Source: Citrobacter amalonaticus
Lineage (GTDB): Bacteria > Pseudomonadota > Gammaproteobacteria > Enterobacterales > Enterobacteriaceae
Length of the DNA stretch: 64,000 nt
NCBI GenBank assembly: GCA_028994555.1
Contig: JARDVN010000001.1
Location: forward strand, 1,612,001-1,676,000
Direction of reading: 5' to 3'
Every line of letters begins with the position of its first letter. Position 1 is the stretch's first letter. This document shows positions 20,141 to 29,764 of this stretch, in pieces. Under the pieces are notes generated by a model. That model saw nothing but the letters and a program-made list of their open reading frames with translations. It made no database searches and was not told the origin of the DNA. The translations under genes and the position numbers were made by a program.

Positions 20141-20633
20141 ATGACTACAAAAAAAGAAACCACAGATCCAAATTTCCCCGGAGTTACAAACTTACCTCGA
20201 CAACATCGCAGCAAAGTATCAGCCTGATCAGGAAGTTCTACAGCGTCAAATTGCAAATGCAGAAGCACGCTATAACCGAACGCAACAGTTTTCCGATATT
20301 CCCACGCGGTTGGTGGATAAACTCCAGACCTTGATCCTGGACGGCTGGCGGTTTTGCCCTTCTGCTAATTCTTCAGTGCTTTCCAACGTCGCGATGATTG
20401 CGGTTACCTTGCATAAGCCTGAATCCGTTATCGAAGAGGAATTGAAGGTTCTACGCTCCAAAGTCTCCGACAATTACACCGATGAATTATTTTCCAAAAT
20501 GGAAAACGAGATTGACGAACTGATGCACGAAGCAGCACAGGACGCACAGCTTAAAGCAGCACAGCAAGCAGCCGCCGAAGAAGCTGCAATGCGTGACCAA
20601 TTGCGAGCTGCCCTTGGTAGGATGAAGGCATGA
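20141..20633 (+). CDS. Hypothetical coiled-coil protein of the element (frameshifted)
   Basis: Unrecognised protein of about 163 residues. ATG 20141 follows GGAG by 7 bp. A C4 run (20176-20179) is one base too long, and correcting it joins MTTKKETTDPNFPELQTYLDNIAAKYQPDQEV to the downstream part. The middle contains a compact segment (LVDKLQTLILDGWRFCPSANSSVLSNVAMIAVTL). The C-terminus is a charged, Ala/Gln-rich likely coiled coil (HEAAQDAQLKAAQQAAAEEAA). Its stop overlaps the start of the next small gene (ATGA), so the two are translationally coupled. It lies before the Gp2-type gene, as small genes often do in such elements. Confidence 0.6.
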
Positions 20634-20767
20634 CAGCGCAAACCAACCAAGCTAAGGGGCAAGTCTGCCCCGTCACTGTTATCGACGAAGCAGCATTAAA
20701 ACGAGCCATTCAGAAAGCAAAGGAAATTGCAGATGCTCACCCGGAAAAATACCGCCGAGTAAAATAA
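20630..20767 (+). CDS. 45-aa hypothetical protein, coupled to upstream gene
   Basis: Short reading frame MTAQTNQAKGQVCPVTVIDE...YRRVK whose ATG overlaps the preceding TGA (ATGA). The overlap and the basic, helical C-terminus support a real gene, but nothing identifies its role. Confidence 0.5.
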   Translation: MTAQTNQAKGQVCPVTVIDEAALKRAIQKAKEIADAHPEKYRRVK

Positions 20768-20998
20768 TTCTTGCACCATAAAATCATTGACTGTAGTATT
20801 TATATTGGGTATTTATATAATGTAAACTTTGTACGAAATAATGCACACCATTTTTAACCCGTTGATGCCTTTAATTGCATAGGCTGGAGTAACTTCCATC
20901 TGTCGGGTTTCGCGGTGGGCTGGGGTAATAACTTATAGGCGCGTACACGTATAGACGCACATGAGAGTTAACTTATGTAAATAAACAAGGGGGGGTCT

Positions 20999-21754
20999 TT
21001 GTTACAGCAGACACAACCAGAACTAACACGCCAGGCAGAACAACCACAGCACCCGCAATCAGTACAACAGCTAACTACACCTTACAAGACTGTTACTCAC
21101 GACCACGGGCGCTATCCGGTCATCGTCGGTGATACGTTTATTCATAACGGCTACGCTTACCCAGTCAACACCACAAAGGAATCCGGTGTCAGGCTCGACA
21201 TCCTCACACCAATAGCCGCAGAACTTGACGCGATGTTATCAGCTTACAGCCGCATTTACTTAACTCGCTTTGATCTTCGCTTACCTGCTGGCACACCACT
21301 GGAAACCAGCAACGAGTGGATGCGCCAGTTATTCAAGAAACTACGCGAACGACTGAAATCGAAATCTCGCAGACCTCAAGGACTGGCAGCTCCGATCCTC
21401 AACTTTGCTTACGGCTGGGTGAGGGAAAAGGAAAGAGCAAAACATGTGCACTACCATTGTTGGGTAGCCCTTCCACATCGGCAGGTCAGGAGACTTGGAA
21501 CCCCGACTACGGGCATTGCTGGTGTGATCACTGAAATCTGGATGAATCTGTCAGGAGGTGAAGCCGCGCTGGTGGAGTTGCCGAAATCAAGCGACAAGTT
21601 CGCGAATCATTACGTTATCGAGCGTGGTAAACCTGAAACGCTGGAAGGACCGTTATACTGGTTATCCTATCTAGCGAAAGAGCGCGGAAAGTATCAAACC
21701 GGGAATGGCGATAAGGTGCATTCGACTTCGCAGTTTCGTAACAAAAAGTCATAA
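20999..21754 (+). CDS. Inovirus Gp2 / YagK-YfjJ family protein (putative HUH Rep)
   Basis: 251-residue protein of the inovirus Gp2 (YagK/YfjJ C-terminal domain) type, found widely in small integrative elements of enterobacteria. It shows IYLTRFDLRLPAGTP and then KHVHYHCWVALP, a His-hydrophobic-His pattern like HUH rolling-circle Rep endonucleases, followed by the aromatic YWLSYLAKERGKY. The TTG start at 20999 follows AAGGGGGGG. A role in element replication is inferred. If the A5 at 21744-21748 were one base too long, the protein would extend to 21899, so the C-terminus is not certain. Confidence 0.75.
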   Translation: MLQQTQPELTRQAEQPQHPQSVQQLTTPYKTVTHDHGRYPVIVGDTFIHNGYAYPVNTTKESGVRLDILTPIAAELDAMLSAYSRIYLTRFDLRLPAGTPLETSNEWMRQLFKKLRERLKSKSRRPQGLAAPILNFAYGWVREKERAKHVHYHCWVALPHRQVRRLGTPTTGIAGVITEIWMNLSGGEAALVELPKSSDKFANHYVIERGKPETLEGPLYWLSYLAKERGKYQTGNGDKVHSTSQFRNKKS

Positions 21755-22009
21755 TCGCAAAATCCTCCGTGTAACGCTCTATACGCCACCGAAAACAAAA
21801 GTCAGTACCTACGCATTACCCATACCACAAAACGCGCTCACAATGGCGCATATTGCGCTTAACAGGGATTTATCCATCCTGCCTTTGGTTAATTTTTAAA
21901 TATAGCTATTTATTCTCAACTTCGCGAGAAAATTTTCAATCAGAAAATGCTCTTTGTCTGTGAAGCTGTCCGAGACTTTCCCGGATCAAATACCCGAAAT
22001 ACACGCAAA
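21755..22009. other. Gene-poor stretch after Gp2-type gene
   Basis: AT-rich, with no convincing gene of its own. It may contain a C-terminal extension of the Gp2-type protein (to 21899). A GCGC-rich inverted repeat lies near 21833-21860. Confidence 0.4.
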
Positions 22010-22035
22010 ATAAAGCCTCGCACGCTGGCGAGGCT
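22010..22035 (-). terminator. Rho-independent terminator of the 331-aa gene
   Basis: Perfect 8-bp stem AGCCTCGC/GCGAGGCT with a 6-nt loop, followed on the minus strand by TTTATTTT, 24 bp past the stop codon. Confidence 0.75.
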
Positions 22036-22058
22036 CTTATAAAAGATAAAGAAAGGGA

Positions 22059-23054
22059 CTAACCCACGAATGCGCTTCGACGCTGGAACCTTTCGGAAAT
22101 CTGATTTTTCCTGACAAGCTTGCCGTCAAATTGCTTCTCTATACGTTCCTTAATGCGTCTCAGTCGTAGATTGATATGCCCTTCACTCGACACTTTCGCC
22201 CCTGTGATCGCCATGATTGCTTTCGTTGCGAGGAACTCCTCTTCGTAGTCATCACATGTGTAGATTAACGGTTCCAGATTCCGTGGATCAATGAAGGCAA
22301 AAACATCTCTGTGTAGAGCTGAGCTGTATTTTTTAAGCTCTTCTTTTTCATTAAGAATTTCGATTATTCTCTTAAGTTTTGGTGTTTTGATGTCGTCTAG
22401 ATTGACCTGACATGCTTCGTCAAAAGTTGCGGAAAGGGTTTTAACATTGTTCATCAATCCAAAGACTTCATAGCTATATGGCAGCGTCTTCCTTTTGCCC
22501 AATGAACCTGATACCCATTTAGCTTCGCCGTCATCCGCGAATCCGTCCTGCACATCGATTTTCAGCTCCCAGTTTTTGGTTTTCTGAGCATTCTCGATAA
22601 AGCTAAGGACCGCATTTGGAAAATGCTTGTGAACCTGGTCGAGTTTTATTCTGGTATCAATGATTTCTTGTCGCAAGCAGGACAGCTCACCATTGATGCT
22701 CATTTTATTTTTTCGGTACTCTTCCAGCTTATACAAGGCAATCTTTCTATCAATTTCTTTTCGAACACGCTTTCGTTCGAGTGCAAATGATTTATCCGCT
22801 TTGAAATAGTTACGGGCACAGTGACCGCCGATTAGAACTTCCAGCCCATCACTGGTTACCCCTAACCAACCGCTTCTATGCTTTTGATGGCAAATTCCCT
22901 TGTGACCTTTCACCTGGCAAATGACATCTTCATCCAATCGGTATTCACCAACCAGAGCTTTGAAGTTTTCAGGACTGATTTCACATTCAGAGGAGAAGCG
23001 CGGACGCTTTTCTATATCGACGAAACTGGAAAAAAACTCAGACTTTGCAGCCAT
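22059..23054 (-). CDS. Hypothetical 331-aa protein with zinc-like motif and coiled coil
   Basis: Not recognised. Residues about 45-85 contain regularly placed Cys/His (ICQVKGHKGICHQKH...IGGHCARNYF) that look like a zinc-binding fold. A long, strongly charged helical stretch follows (ERKRVRKEIDRKIALYKLEEYRKNKM...) that may form a coiled coil. The C-terminus is basic (RLRRIKERIEKQFDGKLVRKNQISERFQRR) and could bind nucleic acid. No signal peptide or membrane segment. It has its own terminator and sits as single cargo between the Gp2-type gene and the serine recombinase. Frame intact. Defence, regulation and replication roles are all possible, and none is shown. Confidence 0.65.
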   Translation of the reverse strand: MAAKSEFFSSFVDIEKRPRFSSECEISPENFKALVGEYRLDEDVICQVKGHKGICHQKHRSGWLGVTSDGLEVLIGGHCARNYFKADKSFALERKRVRKEIDRKIALYKLEEYRKNKMSINGELSCLRQEIIDTRIKLDQVHKHFPNAVLSFIENAQKTKNWELKIDVQDGFADDGEAKWVSGSLGKRKTLPYSYEVFGLMNNVKTLSATFDEACQVNLDDIKTPKLKRIIEILNEKEELKKYSSALHRDVFAFIDPRNLEPLIYTCDDYEEEFLATKAIMAITGAKVSSEGHINLRLRRIKERIEKQFDGKLVRKNQISERFQRRSAFVG

Positions 23055-23226
23055 TGACCCGCCTTAGTTGTTAGTAACCTGTTTTAGTGTCCAGCCTGTA
23101 CAAATATACAACTCAATAACCATCTGATCAATGATGTTTTTATATGCAGAACGGGCTTGGCATTGGCTACAATCGCGTACAGAAACATCATGCGTAATAC
23201 ACCAAATTGCCCTTATTTTTAGTTTG

Positions 23227-23811
23227 TTACTGTGATTCCCTTTTAGTATTCCAGTTACGCTTAATGGTTGGCAGACTCAATTTTAATTCAAGCGCCGCTT
23301 TAGACTGACTCAAACCCGCCATCTTAGCTTCCTGCACACGCTTAAAAGTATCAGTCGCCGCTGGACGGCCTAACTTCTTACCTTCTTTCTTTGCCCGCGC
23401 CAGACCTTCTTTTGTGCGTTCAATGATTCGAGACTTTTCGAACTCAGCGAAGGCCGAAAACATTTGAAGCATCAACTTTCCTTCGGCACTTGCGAGGTTA
23501 TGTGCTGGCAAATCCAGCGATACAACATCGATTCCTTCCTTCATCAACATTGCGATAGTCTGCTGTACATCGAGATTATCACGACCCAGGCGATCCAGCT
23601 TCAGCACTACCAGCCGATCCCCTTCTTCCAGCTTGTGGGTGACCATATCGGCAAAGCCTCTACGCTTCATTGCCTGTAGGCCACCGGATACGGTTTCCGA
23701 TACAACGCGATGATCTGGCACGTCATAACCAGCCTGACGGATTGCCATAATCTGGTTTTCGGTTGATTGCTCACTTGTGGAAACACGGCAATATGCAAAA
23801 GTACGGCTCAT
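23227..23811 (-). CDS. Serine recombinase (resolvase/invertase family)
   Basis: 195-residue small serine recombinase. The catalytic serine lies in AYCRVSTSEQ (Ser about residue 10), the conserved arginines in KLDRLGRDNLD, and helix E in MLQMFSAFAEFEKSRIIERTKEGL. A C-terminal HTH follows KKLGRPAATDTFKRVQEAKMAGLSQSKAALELKLSLPTIKR. The start at 23811 is set by GAGGGGGG upstream and by the family N-terminus MSRTFAYCRVST. A cluster of GGTATCA repeats lies directly upstream and is a candidate res site or operator. It is intact and may resolve multimers or invert or excise element DNA. Confidence 0.92.
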   Translation of the reverse strand: MSRTFAYCRVSTSEQSTENQIMAIRQAGYDVPDHRVVSETVSGGLQAMKRRGFADMVTHKLEEGDRLVVLKLDRLGRDNLDVQQTIAMLMKEGIDVVSLDLPAHNLASAEGKLMLQMFSAFAEFEKSRIIERTKEGLARAKKEGKKLGRPAATDTFKRVQEAKMAGLSQSKAALELKLSLPTIKRNWNTKRESQ

Positions 23812-23828
23812 AACATCCCCCCTCAATT

Positions 23829-23945
23829 GGTATCAAAAACGGTATCATAATTAGCTGTTGGTATCACAATGTCAATAAGCTAATTTATTGATACCTACTT
23901 TGTGGGATGCTCACTGGTATCACAAAACGAACAATTGTTGATACC
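23829..23945. repeat. GGTATCA iterons upstream of the serine recombinase
   Basis: Six copies of GGTATCA in 117 bp: forward at 23829, 23841, 23860 and 23916, inverse (TGATACC) at 23889 and 23939. The last two form an inverted repeat around AACAATTGTT. Likely recombinase binding sites (res) and/or autoregulatory operator. Confidence 0.75.
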
Positions 23946-24147
23946 ACAACAACAGACACCAGAAACACCCCACTGATATTTGGTAAAGAATCAGCGTGAC
24001 TCTTGCGAGCGGGGAAAATCGGTCAGACCGATCAGATATAGCACCGTTGATATTTTTCTTCTGAGTACAATTTGGGGAGGGGTACTTCTGAAGCCTTCGC
24101 GCCGAGGGGGGGCGTTGGGGAGCCTGAATGCCGCCCCAACGAATAAC

Positions 24148-24782
24148 TTACCGAAAATCTTTTATTGAAAATGTATACGTTACGTCATCAGAATCTGCAT
24201 GTAATTCGGTTATCCTCAACGTTGACTCCTTTACTGCATATGCCACATTGAATTCAACATTACCGACCCCGTTCCATCGTTCGGAACTTTGCCCGGACTC
24301 ACGCCAGATGACATTATCATCAGAGAGTTTACAGTCGTATGAAAATCTCTGATTGTCCGATGGGTGACGATACGAAACAGTGTAAACCCCAGTAGTTCCT
24401 GTTTTGGCTGTTTTTATACTGCTAATATCGCGTCCGAACATTCCCGCTATCGTGGCTTTACACACCTGAGCTGCTGTGAACGGCGCGGTGCTTGCTGGTG
24501 ACAGGTTGACAGGAGAGGCTTTTTTTAATCTTAACGACGTCCGGTGAAACAAAAGGCTGGCTTGTTGGTGCATTACTACTGGCAACATCGTTTGAATAAT
24601 AGGAATTATCTGTACTACTTCCCTCACCACTACAACCCTTATAGATGGCGATAACAACAATACCAATAAAAATTAATCCGCGAACCGGAGATTGATATGG
24701 TTTTTTTTACTCCACATCCGGGGCATATTTTTGCCTCAGAGGAAACCTTATGACCACATTCCCGACAGGACTTCATCGCCAT
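24148..24782 (-). CDS. Zinc-ribbon, single-pass membrane protein (frameshifted)
   Basis: About 210 residues after correction. The N-terminal zinc ribbon has CxxC pairs ([20 protein letters not shown]), then one membrane helix ([15 protein letters not shown]), a Ser/Pro-rich linker and a C-terminal extracytoplasmic domain ([14 protein letters not shown]...[28 protein letters not shown]). Frame breaks are at A8 (T 24701-24708) and A7 (T 24520-24526), each one base too long. The start ATG 24782 is preceded by AAGGA. A zinc ribbon plus helix plus outer domain suggests a membrane-anchored sensor or immunity-like cargo protein. The function is unknown. Confidence 0.65.
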
Positions 24783-24794
24783 AATTGATCATCC

Positions 24795-25040
24795 TTAATC
24801 ATCAACTTCAACAATGTACCGCCCGCCTTTGTCCTTGATTGTGTACTGATAAACATCGTCACAGAACACAGTTACAGAACCGCCGAATGCCGCAGGGTAA
24901 ACTCCGTTCACCTTGTCACACTGATAGCCAGCCTGACGAATGACCGCCTGGCTTTCCGCTTTTAGTTCTGGTGAGCCATCATCCGCCAGCACACCGCTGC
25001 ATATACCAAGCCCCAGAAATACCGAAAAAATCTTTTTCAA
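24795..25040 (-). CDS. Small secreted hypothetical protein (81 aa)
   Basis: Begins at TTG 25040 after a strong AGGAGG. The signal peptide is KKIFSVFLGLGICSGVLA with likely cleavage before DDGS. The mature part of about 62 residues has two cysteines (YQCDKV, VFCDDV) able to form a disulfide. It lies 12 bp upstream of the zinc-ribbon gene in the same direction, so the two are probably cotranscribed. Not recognised. An upstream start would remove the signal peptide from the N-terminus. Confidence 0.6.
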   Translation of the reverse strand: MKKIFSVFLGLGICSGVLADDGSPELKAESQAVIRQAGYQCDKVNGVYPAAFGGSVTVFCDDVYQYTIKDKGGRYIVEVDD

Positions 25041-25229
25041 AACAGCCTCCTGGCTGAAAATAACTAGTACACCATCGACAAATACATGAATACACATTAA
25101 TCACTTTAATCGATCGAAATTATAAAATCGATCGTTAAAATTGATCAATATGGTTACTATAATCGCTTGGACGAGAGAAGGCTACTAGGTAGTGATTATT
25201 GGTGAATAACAAACATTGAGAGGTTAAGG
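25041..25229. promoter_or_regulatory. Divergent control region with AATCGATCG repeats
   Basis: AT-rich region between two divergent small secreted-protein genes. Two direct copies of AATCGATCG (25108-25116 and 25126-25134) are spaced 18 bp apart, about two helical turns, suggesting a dimeric regulator site. Confidence 0.5.
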
Positions 25230-25439
25230 ATGAAAGTTAATATATTGATATTTTGCAGTTTGTTGTTGTCGTTCAACGCTAGCGCCGGACGTATAACCAT
25301 GAGCAACCCGGAACAGACAACCACGGCTAACGGACAGACCTTGTGCGTGTACAGCAACAGCATTTACACCTTCACCTACGTCACCAAGTCAAAACACTGC
25401 CCCTACAGCAGGACCTTCGATACGGCTGACAGCGAGTAA
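25230..25439 (+). CDS. Small secreted hypothetical protein (69 aa)
   Basis: MKVNILIFCSLLLSFNASA is a clear signal peptide, with GAGAGG 10 bp upstream of the ATG. The mature part of about 50 residues has two cysteines (TLCVYSN and KHCPYSR). It lies at the right end of the element, divergent from the other small secreted protein and followed by attR within about 100 bp. Not recognised. Confidence 0.6.
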   Translation: MKVNILIFCSLLLSFNASAGRITMSNPEQTTTANGQTLCVYSNSIYTFTYVTKSKHCPYSRTFDTADSE

Positions 25440-25538
25440 GATCTTAGGACTTCTGTTGCGATACAAAATGGGATACAGTCTGCAACACAAGACAACTCCA
25501 GCGCCGCAGATGTCTGACGTATGGTTGAACGAAGCCGC

Positions 25539-25555
25539 CTTATCGGTCAGCTTCA
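25539..25555. other. attR direct repeat
   Basis: CTTATCGGTCAGCTTCA, identical to the rnpB 3' end at 17918-17934. The sequence beyond it continues as the native rnpB downstream flank. Confidence 0.88.
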
Positions 25556-25567
25556 CCACTTTAAGAA

Positions 25568-25590
25568 CCCCGCCACCAGGCGGGGTTTTT
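25568..25590 (+). terminator. Native rnpB terminator, displaced by the element
   Basis: CCCCGCC/GGCGGGG stem with an ACCA loop and TTTTT, 12 bp after attR. This is the arrangement that normally follows the rnpB 3' end in E. coli. Confidence 0.85.
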
Positions 25591-25634
25591 GCTTTTATAG
25601 ACTGCAAAAACATACAGGCGGCTACAACGCTGTT

Positions 25635-25714
25635 GCCTGATTGCGCTTCGCTTATCAGGCCTACGAATTGAATCTTGTAGGCCGGATAAGATGCGTAGCA
25701 TCGCCATCCGGCAG
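25635..25714. repeat. REP/BIME element
   Basis: GCCTGATTGCGCTTCGCTTATCAGGCCTAC then GTAGGCCGGATAAG...GCCATCCGGC, two REP units facing each other. Confidence 0.85.
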
Positions 25715-26336
25715 CGTTTTGAAACCCACTCCCGGTAAGATTTTTCTTGTTATGTGACAACCAACACAAAACGCTGTCTGGAGTGAATCTGGCGAGAGAA
25801 ACGAAAAGCAATCGATCGCCTTCACAATATTACACGCTATAGAAATGACAAAACGCAGTGTTAATATATTGTTGTGAATGATAATTGTTTGTGTGTGTAT
25901 ATTTAATTAATGATAAATTCAATGTTTCTTTACAAACAAATAAAGCAAAAAAAACGTGATGTATAACATTATTTAACCCAATTTATGTTTTAAATATAAT
26001 TAAATTTGATGAATTGCGAATTAAATTTAATGAATAATTTGACCGTTAATTGCACGATAATTGCTTGAAATATCGTCATTCCTCATTTTTAAACGTGACA
26101 GAAAAATAACCTGTGTTATCGCCATAAAATATTGTTATCCCCCCCCTATTTTTTTGACAAAAATCAGACTAAAGTGACATTGAATTTACATAATCATTTG
26201 ATTTTAAAGTATTTATTTATTTTATAATAACCACTTGAAATATAGGTGAAGGCAATTTGTGAGTGGTCGCACATATCCTTCTTCTCGTAATTTGTTACAC
26301 TTCAGGCCGTCAACAATGTTATTAACGCAGGTCGAT
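25715..26336 (+). promoter_or_regulatory. tdc operon upstream region
   Basis: About 620 bp, very AT-rich, with no gene I can support. I recognise no tdcR-like reading frame. It contains long A/T stretches compatible with IHF/H-NS binding and a CRP site at 26258-26273. In E. coli the tdc promoter depends on CRP, IHF and TdcA. Confidence 0.6.
26258..26273. promoter_or_regulatory. CRP site of the tdc promoter
   Basis: TGTGAGTGGTCGCACA (TGTGA-N6-GCACA), the same sequence and setting as the characterised E. coli tdc CRP site. Confidence 0.8.
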
Positions 26337-27276
26337 ATGAATACGTTTGCTCTCCCAAAAACACAGCAGTTGGTGGTCTTTCAGGAAGTAATCAGAAGCG
26401 GTTCTATTGGTTCTGCGGCAAAAGAATTAGGCTTAACTCAACCCGCTGTCAGTAAAATTATTAACGATATTGAAGCATATTTCGGCGTTGAGTTGGTGGT
26501 CCGTAAAAATACTGGCGTTACCTTAACCCATGCCGGGCAGGTTTTGCTCTCCTGGTCCGAATCCATCACCCGTGAGATGAAGAACATGGTGAATGAGATG
26601 AACAGCATGACCGACAATACGGTGGTTGATATCTCATTCGGGTTTCCTTCGCTGATTGGTTTTACCTTTATGTCGGATATGATCCAGAAGTTCAAAGAGG
26701 TTTATCCAAAATCGCAAGTCTCTATGTATGAGGCGCAACTCTCCTCATTCCTGCCGGCTATCCGCGACGGGCGACTGGACTTCGCGATTGGTACGCTCAG
26801 CAATGAAATGAAATTGCAGGATCTGCATGTTGAGCCGCTCTTTGAGTCAGAGTTCGTGCTGGTGGCGAATAAGTCCCGAACATGCACCGGCACCACCACG
26901 CTGGAATCGTTGCAGAACGAACAGTGGGTGTTGCCACAAACGAATATGGGCTACTACAGCGAACTCCTCACCACCCTGCAAAGAAATGGCATCAGCATTG
27001 AAAACATCGTTAAAACCGACTCCGTTGTGACCATTTACAATCTTGTTCTCAATGCTGATTTTCTGACAGTGATCCCGTGCGATATGGCCGCACCTTTTTG
27101 GTTCAAATCAATTTATTACGCTTCCGGTGAAAGAATCGTTACCTATCGCGCGCTATGCCGCCATATGGTCAAAAAATTATCGTATTAAAAAAGCCGCATC
27201 GGTTTTGGTTGAATTAGCTAAAGAGTATTCATCTTATAAGAGTTGTAGGCGAAAGCAATTAATAGAAATTAACTAG
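26337..27276 (+). CDS. tdcA: LysR-family activator of the tdc operon (frameshifted)
   Basis: Activator of anaerobic threonine/serine degradation. The N-terminal LysR HTH is LVVFQEVIRSGSIGSAAKELGLTQPAVSKIINDIEAYFG, followed by the LysR substrate domain (SFGFPSLIGFTFMSDM, LDFAIGTL). A T5 run (27095-27099) breaks the frame after MAAPF. One T fewer gives GSNQFITLPV...RRKQLIEIN and 312 residues, exactly E. coli TdcA. I chose ATG 26337 (MNTFALPKTQQ) by alignment with E. coli. Upstream in-frame codons fall in the CRP region. Confidence 0.94.
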
Positions 27277-27377
27277 TCGATTAAATTTAATTTAATCACC
27301 TATTCATACCAGCGTTCTTAATATATCAAAAGTTGGTTACGGCTATCTATTACTTTACTATCAGGTAAGAGGTTACA

Positions 27378-28367
27378 ATGCACATTACTTACGATCTCCC
27401 GGTTGCCATTGAAGATATCCTCGAAGCAAAAAAACGACTGGCGGGGAAAATATATAAAACAGGTATGCCTCGCTCAAACTATTTTAGTGAGCAGTGCAAA
27501 GGGGAAATATTCCTTAAATTTGAAAATATGCAGCGTACGGGCTCATTTAAAATTCGTGGCGCATTTAACAAACTCAGTTCATTGACAGATGCAGAAAAAC
27601 GCAAAGGGGTTGTTGCGTGTTCAGCGGGCAACCACGCTCAAGGTGTTTCCCTCTCCTGCGCGATGCTGGGCATTGATGGCAAAGTGGTGATGCCAAAAGG
27701 CGCACCGAAGTCGAAAGTGGCTGCGACCTGTGACTACTCTGCGGAAGTGATACTGCACGGTGACAACTTTAACGACACCATCGCCAAGGTGAGTGAGATT
27801 GTCGAAATGGAAGGGCGTATTTTTATTCCACCTTATGACGATCCGAAAGTGATTGCCGGCCAGGGCACCATCGGTCTGGAGATTATGGAAGATCTGTATG
27901 ATGTGGATAACGTGATTGTTCCTATTGGCGGCGGCGGTTTAATCGCCGGTATTGCTATTGCCATTAAATCTATTAACCCGACCATTAAAGTGATTGGCGT
28001 GCAATCTGAAAACGTACACGGCATGGCGGCGTCTTATCAGGCTGGAGAAATAACCACGCACCGAACGACCGGCACCCTGGCGGATGGTTGCGATGTTTCC
28101 CGCCCGGGTAATTTAACTTATGAAATTGTGCGTGAATTAGTGGACGACATTGTCCTTGTCAGCGAAGACGAAATTCGTAACAGCATGATTGCTTTAATTC
28201 AACGCAATAAAGTGGTGACAGAAGGTGCAGGCGCGCTGGCATGTGCTGCTTTATTAAGCGGGAAATTAGATGCCTATATCCAGAACAGAAAAACGGTCAG
28301 CATTATTTCTGGCGGCAATATCGATCTTTCTCGTGTATCACAAATTACGGGTTTAGCAGACGCGTAA
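27378..28367 (+). CDS. tdcB: Catabolic L-threonine/L-serine dehydratase
   Basis: PLP enzyme converting threonine to 2-oxobutyrate (serine to pyruvate) plus ammonia under anaerobic conditions, activated by AMP. It has 329 residues as in E. coli. The PLP lysine lies in [10 protein letters not shown], the phosphate-binding glycines in [10 protein letters not shown], and [12 protein letters not shown] is conserved. There is no ACT regulatory domain, as expected of the catabolic form. Intact, 101 bp after tdcA. Confidence 0.97.
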   Translation: MHITYDLPVAIEDILEAKKRLAGKIYKTGMPRSNYFSEQCKGEIFLKFENMQRTGSFKIRGAFNKLSSLTDAEKRKGVVACSAGNHAQGVSLSCAMLGIDGKVVMPKGAPKSKVAATCDYSAEVILHGDNFNDTIAKVSEIVEMEGRIFIPPYDDPKVIAGQGTIGLEIMEDLYDVDNVIVPIGGGGLIAGIAIAIKSINPTIKVIGVQSENVHGMAASYQAGEITTHRTTGTLADGCDVSRPGNLTYEIVRELVDDIVLVSEDEIRNSMIALIQRNKVVTEGAGALACAALLSGKLDAYIQNRKTVSIISGGNIDLSRVSQITGLADA

Positions 28368-28398
28368 ATCCGGCTATTAATCTTTTCGTTGAGGATAG

Positions 28399-29733
<1,335 letters not shown>

Positions 29734-29764
29734 TCCTTAAGCTCAGGATGAGCGGAGTAGTGAA

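Noticed and set aside
20810..20998. Possible riboswitch or small RNA before the Gp2-type gene
   Set aside because: Only short, imperfect inverted repeats are visible. No family-like core could be recognised.
23980..24168. 62-codon plus-strand frame in the island
   Set aside because: No ribosome site, no recognisable features, and it runs into the 3' end of the zinc-ribbon gene.
25389..25811. 140-codon minus-strand frame
   Set aside because: Crosses attR, the rnpB terminator and a BIME element, so it cannot be one conserved gene.
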